NCBI GenBank assembly: GCA_022766165.1
Contig: QYLO01000022.1
Coordinates: 1 to 44,850, forward strand
Reading direction: 5' to 3'
Length of the DNA stretch: 44,850 nt
Source of the DNA: Candidatus Electrothrix gigas
GTDB lineage: Bacteria; Desulfobacterota; Desulfobulbia; Desulfobulbales; Desulfobulbaceae
How positions within the stretch are numbered: position 1 is the first letter of the stretch; the number at the start of each line of letters is the position of its first letter. The translations under genes and the position numbers were made by a program. Below are positions 15,896 through 24,023 of this stretch, in pieces. The notes beneath the pieces are model-generated. The model was not told the DNA's origin, ran no database searches, and saw nothing but the letters and a program-made list of their open reading frames with translations.

Positions 15896-16617
15896 AATCG
15901 CAGGATTGTGTTATCAACCCGGAGCAGGGCAGGGGAGAGCCAACGCTGCCGCAGCTTGGTATCCTGGCAGTGAATCCAACCGAGGCCCCTGTGTTGGCTG
16001 CCTATGCCAAAGAGGCCGGGATGCACCGGGCCTTTCTCTTTCACTCGAATCTCTACTATGCAGAGCAACTCTTTCTGGCCGGGCCAGCCGTGGGTGCGCC
16101 AATGGCGGTGATGTGTCTGGAAAAGCTGATTGCCCTGGGAGCGAAAAAGATTATCCTCTATGGCTGGTGTGGTTCCTTGCAAAGAGAACTCCGGGCTCTG
16201 GATGTTTTTCTGCCTACAGAGGCCCTTGCTGAAGAGGGAACCAGTAGGCATTATCAGAAGGATATGCAGCAAACTGTGCAGAGAACTATCTCCTCCTCAG
16301 CACAACTGCATAAGCATCTTGGCAACCTCTTGAGCGCAGAGGGCATCTCCTCGCAGACCGGGAAGATATGGACCACAGATGCGCCGTATCGGGAGACCCG
16401 AAGCAAGGTTGTTGAATATGCAGAACAGGGGATCTCCGCAGTGGATATGGAGTTCTCTGCCCTGTGTACAGTTGCAGCCTTCAGAGGGATTGAGCTGGCT
16501 GGGGCCATGTTGGTGTCGGATGAAGTTTGGCAACAGCCTTGGCAGCCGCAGTTTTCCCAAAAGGAGTTTAAGAGGAAGTCCCGGAAGCTGTTGACACTCC
16601 TTTGCGACACGTTGTAG
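15892..16617 (+). CDS. nucleoside phosphorylase family protein (uridine phosphorylase-like)
   Basis: The 241-residue protein belongs to the NP-1 (PNP/UDP) phosphorylase superfamily. These enzymes split the glycosidic bond of nucleosides with phosphate, or with water in the MTA/SAH nucleosidases. Seen are an N-terminal segment with GPAVGAPMAVMCLEKLIALG, the core KIILYGWCGSL, DAPYRETRSKVVEYAEQGIS and the substrate-binding VDMEFSALCTVAAFRGIE followed by VSDEVW. The VDME block is the ribose/base contact typical of the family. ATG 15892 is chosen because the frame upstream of it is creD-remnant and repeat sequence, although the GAAGG just before it is unusually close. Substrate specificity cannot be decided. 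Confidence 0.82.
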   Translation: MKSQDCVINPEQGRGEPTLPQLGILAVNPTEAPVLAAYAKEAGMHRAFLFHSNLYYAEQLFLAGPAVGAPMAVMCLEKLIALGAKKIILYGWCGSLQRELRALDVFLPTEALAEEGTSRHYQKDMQQTVQRTISSSAQLHKHLGNLLSAEGISSQTGKIWTTDAPYRETRSKVVEYAEQGISAVDMEFSALCTVAAFRGIELAGAMLVSDEVWQQPWQPQFSQKEFKRKSRKLLTLLCDTL

Positions 16618-17010
16618 GATGCTTAAAAATATAGGTCAAGGCAGGACTGTTCGGCAGAAAAAATGGTTTTTCTTGTTGCATTGAAGAGTTGCGCATGGCG
16701 TTATTTGCTGACAAAACAAAATTTATATTTTATATTGTAGTTTGCTCCCCTCAACGGTGGGCAGACAGAGTCAGATGATTTCCGATAAAGAAGATGCTGC
16801 AAGGTTCAGCTGCTTTGTTGGCAATCGTCTGAGGTCGTCGCTGGAGGAGTCCTGATGATTATGTTAAGGGCTTGTTTTTTATGTATCGCTGTTCTTTTTA
16901 TTTTTTACGGCAATTGCCTGATAAAGGCATAATTGGGATGGTTTTCTGCGAAAAGCCGGTTGCCGTTTTTTTAAAGCAGGATTTTTTCCTGATATGGAGT
17001 GAGAGAACTC
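16618..17010. other. 393-bp intergenic region, no gene recognised
   Basis: No coding frame here looks real. The stretch includes AT-rich tracts near 16720 and 16880 and a small GGCAATTGCC palindrome near 16911-16920, and presumably holds the promoter of the acidic peptide gene. No tRNA-like or strong terminator structure was noticed. Confidence 0.35.
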
Positions 17011-17286
17011 ATGAAAACGAATACCCTGAAAACGATGATTTTTCTGCTTGCCACAGCACTGCTTTGCTTTGGTACCACCTTAACTGTTTCAGCTTCTATT
17101 GATGAAACTGACGAGCTTACTATCGAAGTTGTTGAAGATGATATGGACGACGTTACTGAGGAAGAAGCTATCGAAGAGACCGATGAAGAAACAGATGAGG
17201 ATTCCTCTGAAATAGTGGATGAAGAAGGGGACGAAGATGACGAAGACGACGACGAGGCAGTAGAAGAGGCTCCTAACGCAGACTAG
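17011..17286 (+). CDS. small exported, extremely acidic peptide
   Basis: The 91-residue product has a clear signal peptide (basic MKTNTLK, then a hydrophobic run to TVSAS). The mature part of about 60 residues is mostly Asp and Glu, with runs such as EDDMDDVTEEEAIEE and DEDDEDDDEAVEEA and no cysteines. Such composition suggests an unfolded, cation- or calcium-binding peptide, or a polyanionic shield. No family is recognised. I prefer ATG 17011 over the in-frame GTG 16999 because the signal peptide then starts correctly. A terminator follows closely. Low complexity means chance similarity to other acidic tails would be meaningless. Confidence 0.65.
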   Translation: MKTNTLKTMIFLLATALLCFGTTLTVSASIDETDELTIEVVEDDMDDVTEEEAIEETDEETDEDSSEIVDEEGDEDDEDDDEAVEEAPNAD

Positions 17287-17321
17287 ATTCTGCTTCATGT
17301 ATTAACGGCGTTGTTTTGAAC

Positions 17322-17363
17322 ATCCCTTGGTCAGAGCGCAGGCTTTAGCCAAGGGATTTTTTT
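17322..17363 (+). terminator. rho-independent terminator after the acidic peptide gene
   Basis: ATCCCTTGG (17322-17330) pairs perfectly with CCAAGGGAT (17348-17356) around an 18-base loop, and is followed by a run of seven T. It lies 35 bases after the stop codon of the acidic peptide. Confidence 0.85.
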
Positions 17364-17454
17364 ATGCCCTGCTTTTATGCCCTGCTTATGCTGCCCGTTC
17401 ACCGAAAAAGGAGAAGCGGTGAACAGACGTCGTGGTAAGGCTACCGTGGTAAGG

Positions 17455-18795
17455 CTACAGCAACTCGCTCGCCAGCATGGACAGGGTGGAACGTTCGCCC
17501 TTTTGCAGGGTAATGTGGGAGTAGAGATGCTGCCCCCGCATCTTTTCAATCAGATAGCTCAGGCCATTGGACTGCGAATCCAGGTAGGGATGATCGATCT
17601 GATGCACATCACCGGTAAAGACGATCTTGGTATTTTCACCAGCACGGGTGATAATGGTCTTTACCTCATGAGGTGTCAGGTTCTGGGCCTCATCAATAAT
17701 AATGTACATCTTCACCAGACTCCGGCCCCGGATATAGGCAAGGGGCTCAATGATCAGCTTCTTCTCCTCAAGCAGATCGTTGATCTTCTGGTGCATCTTG
17801 CTCTTTTCCTGAAACTGACTGCGAATAACGGCCAGGTTATCATACAGTGGCTGCATATAGGGGCCAATCTTTGACTGAATATCACCGGGCAGGAAGCCAA
17901 GATCCTTGTTTGACAGCGGCACAACAGGACGGGCCAGCATGATCTGGCGGTAATGTTGCCGTTGCTCCAGAGCAGAGGCCAGGGCCAACAGGGTCTTGCC
18001 GGTTCCAGCCTTACCACTGATTGTCACCAAGGGCGTCCCAGTATTGCACAGCGCATGCACTGCAAAGGTCTGCTCGGCATTACGGGGCCGGATACCACAG
18101 ACCTTTTGCTTGCGGACAAGCTGTATTTTATTCTCTCCAGAGTGATAGGTTGCCAGCGCAGACTTGTTGGTCTCACGCAGGATGATAAACTCGTTGGCTG
18201 TCAACGCCTGATCCTTGGGAAGATCCAAGTCATTTGCTGGAATCTCCTCGCTGGTGTGTAACTCATCAATCAGCCCAAAGGGACTGTCATCCAGCACACG
18301 GGTGCCTGTATACAAGGCGCCCAGATCCTTGATATGATCGGTGATATAGTTCTCTGCTTGCAGTCCCACAGCTCGGGCCTTCATCCGCAGGTTCACGTCT
18401 TTGGACACCAGGATAAAGCATTGGGCTGGGTTCTCCTTATATAAGGTGTAACAGATATTCAGGATCTGGTGGTCTGGCTTGGCAGAGGCAGGAAAGTGAC
18501 GCCGCAACTCCGGGTGAGGTTCCTGCTCCAGCTTGATGGAGAGCCGGCCCTTCTCCTCTCCCAGAGAGACCCCGCCGTCAAAGAGTTTGTTGGAACTAAG
18601 CTTGTCCAAGGAGCGTACAAACTCTCTGGCATGGAAGTTGACGCTCTGGTTGCCCTTTTTAAAGTGATCAAGCTCCTCCAGCACCGTGATAGGCACGATA
18701 ATATCATGCTCGTCAAAGTGGTTGATACAGGATGAGTCATGCAGGATCACGTTGGTGTCCAGGATGAACGATTTGCGCATACATTGTTGTGTCAT
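17455..18795 (-). CDS. PIN-PhoH fusion ATPase (YlaK/PhoH2-like)
   Basis: The 446-residue protein joins an N-terminal PIN nuclease domain (residues 8-145: FILDTNVILHD, VLEELDHFKKG, and the acidic FILVSKDVNLRMKA) to a PhoH-type ATPase. The ATPase has Walker A GKAGTGKT at 261-268, then MLARPVVPLSNKDLGFLPGD and Walker B MYIIIDEAQNLTPHE. PhoH2 proteins with this architecture are RNA helicases/RNases linked to toxin-antitoxin-like loci in some bacteria, or are general RNA-processing factors. Length and domain order are standard. It is monocistronic, convergent with the acidic peptide gene and divergent from the STAND gene. Confidence 0.92.
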   Translation of the reverse strand: MTQQCMRKSFILDTNVILHDSSCINHFDEHDIIVPITVLEELDHFKKGNQSVNFHAREFVRSLDKLSSNKLFDGGVSLGEEKGRLSIKLEQEPHPELRRHFPASAKPDHQILNICYTLYKENPAQCFILVSKDVNLRMKARAVGLQAENYITDHIKDLGALYTGTRVLDDSPFGLIDELHTSEEIPANDLDLPKDQALTANEFIILRETNKSALATYHSGENKIQLVRKQKVCGIRPRNAEQTFAVHALCNTGTPLVTISGKAGTGKTLLALASALEQRQHYRQIMLARPVVPLSNKDLGFLPGDIQSKIGPYMQPLYDNLAVIRSQFQEKSKMHQKINDLLEEKKLIIEPLAYIRGRSLVKMYIIIDEAQNLTPHEVKTIITRAGENTKIVFTGDVHQIDHPYLDSQSNGLSYLIEKMRGQHLYSHITLQKGERSTLSMLASELL

Positions 18796-18956
18796 GGTAA
18801 GCCTCCTGTCCGATTGTGTTTGGCCTTCTTCTCTCTTAATAATACTCGTTCTCAGGCACTTTGTACAACAGAGAGCAATTGCCCAGGCGTTCTGGTTCCC
18901 CTGTTGCTCTTTTCGGGTTTATATGTCATTACTACGGTGTTTGTTGTAGGCAAAGC

Positions 18957-19075
18957 GGGTGTAGGGGCAGTCCAGTACCCAGAGTTAAAACTCTGGGCTA
19001 TGTTTGCTTCGTCCCTCTGGGACGGCTTTCCTTGTCCCGGAGGGACAGCCGATAATAGCCCCGTGATGTATCGGC
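18957..19075. repeat. REP-like palindromic element upstream of the STAND gene
   Basis: CCCAGAG TTAAAA CTCTGGG (18978-18997) is a perfect seven-base inverted repeat. It is followed by GTCCCTC (19011-19017) paired with GAGGGAC (19041-19047), enclosing a GTCCC/GGGAC sub-hairpin. The element begins with GTAGGGGCAG, the start shared with other palindromes in the 18.9-24.4 kb stretch. The sequence between the PhoH start and this element (18796-18956) contains no recognised gene. Confidence 0.7.
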
Positions 19076-19120
19076 GGGGGAGGGTGTTGGTAGTTTTTGA
19101 CAGAGGAGCAGGAGGCTGTG

Positions 19121-21349
19121 ATGAAGGACAACAGGTTTGACAACAAGGGCAACGGAGACCAGAACATTGCTCAGGGCGATAATGCGGTGGGCAAGCAGGT
19201 GAACGACAATCGCTCCACCACCCAGACCATCGACGGCAATGAGAACATGGCCGCAGGCAGGGATATTAACATAACAAATAAGCACTACCCGACCGCCGGG
19301 GCGGTACCCACCTGCCTCCTTCCTGCCGAGGACGACATCTTCCTCCACCGTGAGGCCGAACTCTCCTGGCTGGACAAGCACCTGCACCCGGACAAGGTGG
19401 TTGCCATCTGCGCACCAGGGGGCATGGGCAAGACTGCGCTGGCTGCCCGTGCGGTACGAGGGCCAGTGGCTGATCGCTTCCCAGACCCGGTCATCTTTCA
19501 CACCTTTTACCATCAGCCGGCAACGGCTCAGGCCCTGCACACCATTGCCCATGCCTTGGGGATCACGGCTGAGGCTGACCTGGAGCAACAGGTTGCTGCG
19601 GCTCTGGGCAGTAAGCAGGCATTGCTGGTCCTGGACGGGGCTGAGGAGGCTGACGACCTTGCTGCTCTGCTGCGACTGCGTGGAACCTGTGGGGTGCTGA
19701 TCACCACCAGGAAGCGAACCGACTGCGGGCCATTGCGCCTGGACCTGCCGCCCCTGCCTGGAGAGCAGGCAAAAGAGGTCTTGCGGGCCTACAGCCAGGT
19801 GACCGGGGAGGAGGAGGCCATTCAGGGCATTGAGCAGATACTGGGTGGCTGGCCCGTGGCCCTGCGGATTGCTGGCCATTATCTCCACAGTACCGGGGAG
19901 CCTGCCACAGACTATCTGCGCTGGCTCAAGAAGCGGCCTTTCAGGAAGTTGCGGACTGGCGGCGGGCATCAGCAAGACAATGCGGCCCTGCTGCTGGAAC
20001 GCAGTGTGGACCAGGTAAGCCCGGATGCGGTGGCAGTGCTGCGACTGACCGGGGTGCTGGCCTTTGCGCCTTTCAGCCTGATGTTGGTTACGTTTGTGTT
20101 GTATAAATGGGGTGAGGACTTCGATGAGCTTGAGCTGCGCAGCATGGAGGCTGTGAACGAGCTGGTCATTTACGGGTTGCTGGAAAGGCGGGCCCAGGGC
20201 CTGCATATCGGCCATGCCCTGATCCATGAGTATGCTGCCGGGCAGTTGGGGCTGGGCAAGGAGGAGCTGACTCTGGTTGCTACCTTTTATATGAACTGGT
20301 GCTGGGAACAGAGCAAGGCCGGTGTGCCGGGGTATGCCCGTCTGGATGGGGAACGGGCGCATTGCCTGCGAATGATTGGGGCCTGTTTGGACAGGGAGTT
20401 GTGGGAGGAGGTGAAACTGTTGGTCATGGCAATAGACATATACTTGGAGCGGCAGGGCTGGTGGACAGAGGAACTGGCCGCCCTTGAGATGCGTTTGACT
20501 GCGGCTCGCAAGGCTGAAGACCGCTGGGATGAGGCATGGTGCCTGAACAGCCTGGGCTACACCTGCGAGCGGCGCAAAGAGCCTGATCAGGCCCTGCACT
20601 GGTACGAGCAATGCCTGCCTCTATGGCGCGAGCTGGAAGACCGGCAGGGAGAAGGCGTGACCCTGAACAACATGGCTGCAATTTACCGGCAGCAGGGCAA
20701 GTATGATGAGGCCCTGGACCAGTATGAGCAGAGCCTGAGCATCTGGCGGGAGGTCGGCGACCGGCAGGGGGAAGGCACGACCCTGAATAATATCGCTACG
20801 GTTTATTATCACCAAGGTGATTATGAACAGGCTGTGCAGTATTATGAGCAATGCCTGCCTCTCCGGCGGGAGGTTGGGGATACAATCGGGGAAGGCACAA
20901 CCCTGAATAATATCGCTGCTGTTTATTATCATCAAGGCGATTATGAGAAAGCCTTGCAATATTATGAGCAATGCCTGCCTATCTGGCAGGAGCTTGGCTA
21001 TAAGATCGGGGAAGGCACAACCCTGAATAACATGGCTATGATCTATGATGCGCAGAAGAAGCCTGCCAAGGCTCTGGAGTATTACAAACAAGCCTTGGCG
21101 ATACGGCAGGAGCTGGGTGACCGGGCCGGAGAAGCGCACTCCTGCTGGAACCTCGGCTACACCTATTACAGTATGGGCGACCTTGCCAAGGCCGAGGAAT
21201 ATATGGCCCTGGCCGTGGAGATTGCCAAGGACATCGGGCATCCTGCCTTGGAGAGATTCCGCAATGGCCTGGAGCTGGTGCGGGCCAAGCGGCAGAAGGG
21301 TATTAGCGCATTTTGGAATTGGTTGAAGAGAAAGCGGCAGGGGGCGTAG
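19121..21349 (+). CDS. STAND NTPase (NB-ARC-like) with TPR sensor repeats
   Basis: The 742-residue protein has three parts. Residues 1-55 are a Gly/Asn/Asp-rich segment (NKGNGDQNIAQGDNAVGKQV, MAAGRDINITN) of a type often found before STAND modules. An NB-ARC-like NTPase follows, with Walker A APGGMGKTA near 98-106, Walker B ALLVLDGAEEAD, and a sensor-like VLITTRKRTD. From about 470 there are TPRs of the kinesin-light-chain kind, 40 residues each (RQGEGTTLNNIATVYYHQGD). STAND proteins switch between ADP and ATP states on ligand binding and can act as anti-phage or regulatory sensors. No catalytic effector domain is visible. ATG 19121 is chosen because AGGAGG lies five bases before it. Four repeats are nearly identical in DNA, implying recent recombination. 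Confidence 0.87.
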   Translation: MKDNRFDNKGNGDQNIAQGDNAVGKQVNDNRSTTQTIDGNENMAAGRDINITNKHYPTAGAVPTCLLPAEDDIFLHREAELSWLDKHLHPDKVVAICAPGGMGKTALAARAVRGPVADRFPDPVIFHTFYHQPATAQALHTIAHALGITAEADLEQQVAAALGSKQALLVLDGAEEADDLAALLRLRGTCGVLITTRKRTDCGPLRLDLPPLPGEQAKEVLRAYSQVTGEEEAIQGIEQILGGWPVALRIAGHYLHSTGEPATDYLRWLKKRPFRKLRTGGGHQQDNAALLLERSVDQVSPDAVAVLRLTGVLAFAPFSLMLVTFVLYKWGEDFDELELRSMEAVNELVIYGLLERRAQGLHIGHALIHEYAAGQLGLGKEELTLVATFYMNWCWEQSKAGVPGYARLDGERAHCLRMIGACLDRELWEEVKLLVMAIDIYLERQGWWTEELAALEMRLTAARKAEDRWDEAWCLNSLGYTCERRKEPDQALHWYEQCLPLWRELEDRQGEGVTLNNMAAIYRQQGKYDEALDQYEQSLSIWREVGDRQGEGTTLNNIATVYYHQGDYEQAVQYYEQCLPLRREVGDTIGEGTTLNNIAAVYYHQGDYEKALQYYEQCLPIWQELGYKIGEGTTLNNMAMIYDAQKKPAKALEYYKQALAIRQELGDRAGEAHSCWNLGYTYYSMGDLAKAEEYMALAVEIAKDIGHPALERFRNGLELVRAKRQKGISAFWNWLKRKRQGA
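20591..21130 (+). repeat. 120-bp tandem repeats encoding TPR units
   Basis: Within the STAND gene the block GAAGGCRYRACCCTGAAYAA recurs at exactly 120-bp steps (20651, 20771, 20891, 21011), with a more diverged copy at 21131. Each step is one 40-residue TPR. The middle copies are nearly identical even at silent positions over long stretches. Confidence 0.9.
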
Positions 21350-21505
21350 GGGCGATTGGCAATCGCCCGTGGTGGGTATGTAGGGACACGGCATGTCGTG
21401 TCCCTACGGTGGTGTGTTGATCCATTACCGGGCGGCGTAGGGGCAATCCCCCGTGATTGCCCTTTCTGGTTTTGGGTAGACACAGGGGTCTTCCCCTACG
21501 GGTTG
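21346..21505. repeat. cluster of GTAGGGG-type palindromes (REP-like)
   Basis: Several inverted repeats follow the STAND stop codon. GGCGATT/AATCGCC lies near 21351-21367. GTAGGGACACG (21380-21390) pairs with CGTGTCCCTAC (21397-21407) as an exact eleven-base stem. GGGGCAATC pairs with GATTGCCC near 21439-21462, and a GTAG...CTAC unit lies near 21476-21502. The family recurs at 18961, 22873 and 24358. The STAND stop codon itself lies at the first copy. Confidence 0.75.
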
Positions 21506-21585
21506 TTCATCATCCCATCATCCCCACGCAAAAACATAACCCGCCTCATTCCCACAAAAATCCCACACACCCTCCTCCCCATTCC

Positions 21586-21700
21586 AGCCCAAGCTACCTC
21601 TGCATCCTGGCCCGAGGCTCCTTAAAAGATTGGCCCAAGGTACCTCGAACTTTTGGCCCGAGCCTCCTCAAAAGATCGGCCCGAGGTTCCTCGGCATCTC
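21586..21700. repeat. second 23-bp tandem array, GGCCCGAGG/CCTCGG palindromes
   Basis: The block RGCCCRAGG recurs at exact 23-bp steps (21586, 21609, 21632, 21655, 21678). Units are a 14-bp palindrome plus a 9-bp AT-rich spacer. The last copy, CCGAGGTTCCTCGG (21681-21694), is a perfect palindrome. The array lies about 100 bp upstream of the HU-like/DUF4469 gene. Between it and the REP cluster (21506-21585) nothing else is recognised. Confidence 0.88.
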
Positions 21701-21800
21701 CTGAAAAAAAGCATTGACAGCACCGGCACAGCGGCGTATGCTGGATAATCACATCTTCAGCAAGTCATCTCAACCAGTTAAATCGAACAGGAGGAGTATC

Positions 21801-22871
21801 ATGGCAACACTGCAATGGCGTCCGGAAAAGAACGTTCTCACCACACCTTTGTCCTACTGGATCCGTTTTATCTCCCGCAACTCAGCCGGTACTGAAGACC
21901 TGGCCGCTGACATCGCGGCAAAGCATCCCAATTTCAACAAGGCTGACATTCTCACCATTCTTCGGGCCGAGGATGAGGCTATTCAGGCCCGCCTGCTCAA
22001 CGGGGAACAGGTGACCAAGGAGGGCTGTTGCAGCTGGTCCCCCTCCTTTTCCGGTCGTCTGAACAGCCCGGACGATCCCCTGCCGTCCCTGGACCAATCC
22101 CTGAAGATCAATGTCCGGGTCTCTCCTCCCTTTGTTGAGGCCATCCGCCAAAACGCCAGGACCGAACGCTTGCCCATGAGCAAAAAGCTGCCCCTGATTG
22201 CCACGGCCCGTGCCACCCTGCTCAACCTGAACGATGTGCTGAATCAGGAGGGGGTGTTGCAGCTTACCGGTGATAACCTCTTCTTTGACCCAACAACGCC
22301 GGAAGCAGGTTGCCTGATCCAGGGCACGCGTAGCGGCACAAGTGAACAGAGCCGTTTTGTCCAGATTGAGCCAGGGCAAATCCTGCTCATGCCCGATATC
22401 CCGGCCCAGCCCGATCCGTGGAACAACGAGTACACCATCTCGGTCAGCACCCGCTACAGCGAGCAAGGCACCCTGCGCACTGGCACCTACGGCAGGATGC
22501 TGCGCACTCCCCTGGTCGTCACTGACTTTGTTGAGGAGACCGGGATACTCACGGGCAAGGCCAACAGCCCCTATGTGGCACTTACTGGCGGCAACATCTC
22601 CAGCCCCACAAGCCTGCGCATCCGGGTGGTCCAGGATCTGCGCACAGACAGCCTGGTCTTCAGCCTCATGGATATGCAGGAAGGAGGGGCAAGCGGCCCG
22701 GCAGTAACGGTTACAGGCAACGGCGCCCAGACCCTGAACGGCTTTCCCAACTCCTTGGCCAGTACGCTGGATATCCGGGTGGACAACTACAGCGGACTCA
22801 GAGACATGATCCGCAACGACTACTCTGGTATGGTGACGGATGTGCTGCTGCTGGAGGTTGAGCCGTCCTAG
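21801..22871 (+). CDS. HU/IHF-like N-terminal domain protein with C-terminal DUF4469-type Ig-like fold
   Basis: The 356-residue protein starts MATLQWRPEKNVLTTP. Residues 1-125 resemble the HU-related DNA-binding domains that precede DUF4469 in Bacteroidota and other proteins (ADIAAKHPNFNKADILTILR, then FSGRLNSPDDPLPSLDQSLK). Residues 130-245 form a second domain (MSKKLPLIATARATLLNLND, FVQIEPGQILLMPDIPAQPD). A third beta domain follows (YVALTGGNISSPTSLRIRVV). The role of such proteins is unknown; nucleoid or surface roles have been suggested by domain content only. AGGAGG lies ten bases before ATG 21801, and an upstream in-frame ATG at 21714 has no such site. A 23-bp palindromic array lies just upstream. 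Confidence 0.75.
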   Translation: MATLQWRPEKNVLTTPLSYWIRFISRNSAGTEDLAADIAAKHPNFNKADILTILRAEDEAIQARLLNGEQVTKEGCCSWSPSFSGRLNSPDDPLPSLDQSLKINVRVSPPFVEAIRQNARTERLPMSKKLPLIATARATLLNLNDVLNQEGVLQLTGDNLFFDPTTPEAGCLIQGTRSGTSEQSRFVQIEPGQILLMPDIPAQPDPWNNEYTISVSTRYSEQGTLRTGTYGRMLRTPLVVTDFVEETGILTGKANSPYVALTGGNISSPTSLRIRVVQDLRTDSLVFSLMDMQEGGASGPAVTVTGNGAQTLNGFPNSLASTLDIRVDNYSGLRDMIRNDYSGMVTDVLLLEVEPS

Positions 22872-22997
22872 GGTGGGCCGTGTCCCTACAGCGCATTGTC
22901 CCTCTCTCTTAAATACGTTATACTCAGGAGAATATCTTTTTGGTGCAGGGGCTACTCAACTGCCCCTGCATGTTATTTTTCCGCTGGAGACGATACT

Positions 22998-23264
22998 ATG
23001 GTTACAGTGTATAAACAGGAAATCGCTGACTGGCTCATGATGGAACATCTTGCCTCTCTGCATACAGTACGTGAGAAAATACGGTTCTTTGAACATAAAT
23101 ACAACCAGTCCTGGAACGCCTTTCAGGAGCAGGTTGAACATGCTGCGCAGGAAGACTTTGCCCGCTGGGATGATTATATTGAATGGAAAGCCCTCATGAG
23201 AGTCTTCGAGGAACTTTCTGCCAAAATCGACGAGATCCGGCATGGAAATTTTGAGATTGCTTGA
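22998..23264 (+). CDS. putative antitoxin partner of the TumE-like toxin
   Basis: The 88-residue helical protein (MVTVYKQEIADWLMMEHLAS, VREKIRFFEHKYNQSWNAFQ) directly precedes a TumE family gene and overlaps it by 23 bases, the usual antitoxin-toxin arrangement. It has no recognisable DNA-binding motif, as is common for TumA-type partners. ATG 22998 follows a weak GGAGA. An upstream in-frame ATG at 22896 would run through poorly conserved-looking sequence. The assignment rests mainly on context. Confidence 0.7.
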   Translation: MVTVYKQEIADWLMMEHLASLHTVREKIRFFEHKYNQSWNAFQEQVEHAAQEDFARWDDYIEWKALMRVFEELSAKIDEIRHGNFEIA

Positions 23265-23589
23265 ACAGGCGGACTGGGCTGCAGGATATGAAATTCAGGA
23301 ATACAGAAGATGGGCAGACGGGTTCTACCGCAAGCTCAGGATCACGCTTACTGATACGTCTGTTTTGTTTGCAAGAGAATATGTGGATGCATCGGAACGC
23401 AACTATTCATTCCACTGGCAAACTGCACAGGGCGCCCTGATTGCCCGGTGGGATAATGCGCCGCATCATAAACATATCACGACATTCCCCCATCACAAGC
23501 ATCTCAGCAGCGGTGAGGCCGTTGAAAACAAATCAATATCACTCCAGGAAGTTCTGGAGTTTATCGGCAACAGCGAGTTTGAGGAATAA
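23242..23589 (+). CDS. TumE family (DUF6516) toxin
   Basis: The 115-residue protein carries the C-terminal signature of TumE/DUF6516 toxins. This is YSFHWQTAQGALIARWDNAP followed by HHKHITTFPHHKHL and a final helix LQEVLEFIG. The N-terminal half has RKLRITLTDTSVLFAREYVD. The paired histidines in the DNAPHH and FPHHKH blocks are the conserved, presumably catalytic or metal-binding, residues. Biochemical knowledge of the family is limited. It overlaps its putative antitoxin by 23 bases. The family call is confident from the motif; the mechanism is not. Confidence 0.82.
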   Translation: MEILRLLEQADWAAGYEIQEYRRWADGFYRKLRITLTDTSVLFAREYVDASERNYSFHWQTAQGALIARWDNAPHHKHITTFPHHKHLSSGEAVENKSISLQEVLEFIGNSEFEE

Positions 23590-23651
23590 GGGTGCGCCCG
23601 GTCGGTCGCCCTAACACCACGCCATATCGTAAACCTAAACCGAGAAATCCT

Positions 23652-24023
23652 ATGATACGACCTAAACAGAAACTCACCCTCATGTCCCCATCTGGAGAGA
23701 AGACCTCGAATCAGGGAGAGGAAGTCAGTGCGCTGACCATCCTGCGGGACATTGTCAAGGCCCATCCTGATGCTCCGGAGGGGCTGGTACAGGCTATCCA
23801 TGATTATATGGCAGATACGATCTACCGCAGTATGCGCAAAGGGGAAATACTGGTCTTTGGTGATCAGTTCACCTTTATCCCCGGTCATCTTGACTTAGGG
23901 CCGGAGGACTTCCCTCCTGACGACAAGACCGTGCATGTGCGGGTTGACCTGGAGCAGCCTGAGATCCCAGGGGTTGACCCGGGCTGCCTGGTTATGCCTG
24001 ATCCTGATGGACGGCCTATGTAG
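23652..24023 (+). CDS. hypothetical small acidic protein
   Basis: The 123-residue product is not recognised. It has a helical middle (ALTILRDIVKAHPDAPEGLV, QAIHDYMADTIYRSMRKG) and an acidic, proline-rich end (LGPEDFPPDDKTVHVRVDLE). I choose ATG 23652 because the GTG at 23592 lies in a GGGTGCGCCC palindrome-like repeat and would add an unlikely proline/arginine-rich leader. Its TAG is immediately followed by the ATG of the next gene, so the two may be coupled. It sits between the TA pair and a membrane protein in a repeat-rich accessory stretch. Confidence 0.6.
   Translation: MIRPKQKLTLMSPSGEKTSNQGEEVSALTILRDIVKAHPDAPEGLVQAIHDYMADTIYRSMRKGEILVFGDQFTFIPGHLDLGPEDFPPDDKTVHVRVDLEQPEIPGVDPGCLVMPDPDGRPM

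Noticed and set aside
18998..20611. 537-codon open frame on the minus strand across the STAND gene
   Set aside because: It lies wholly antisense to a convincing NTPase/TPR gene, is rich in Gln/Leu/Pro as expected from the reverse of GC-rich TPR codons, and starts and stops with no ribosome binding site or family motif.
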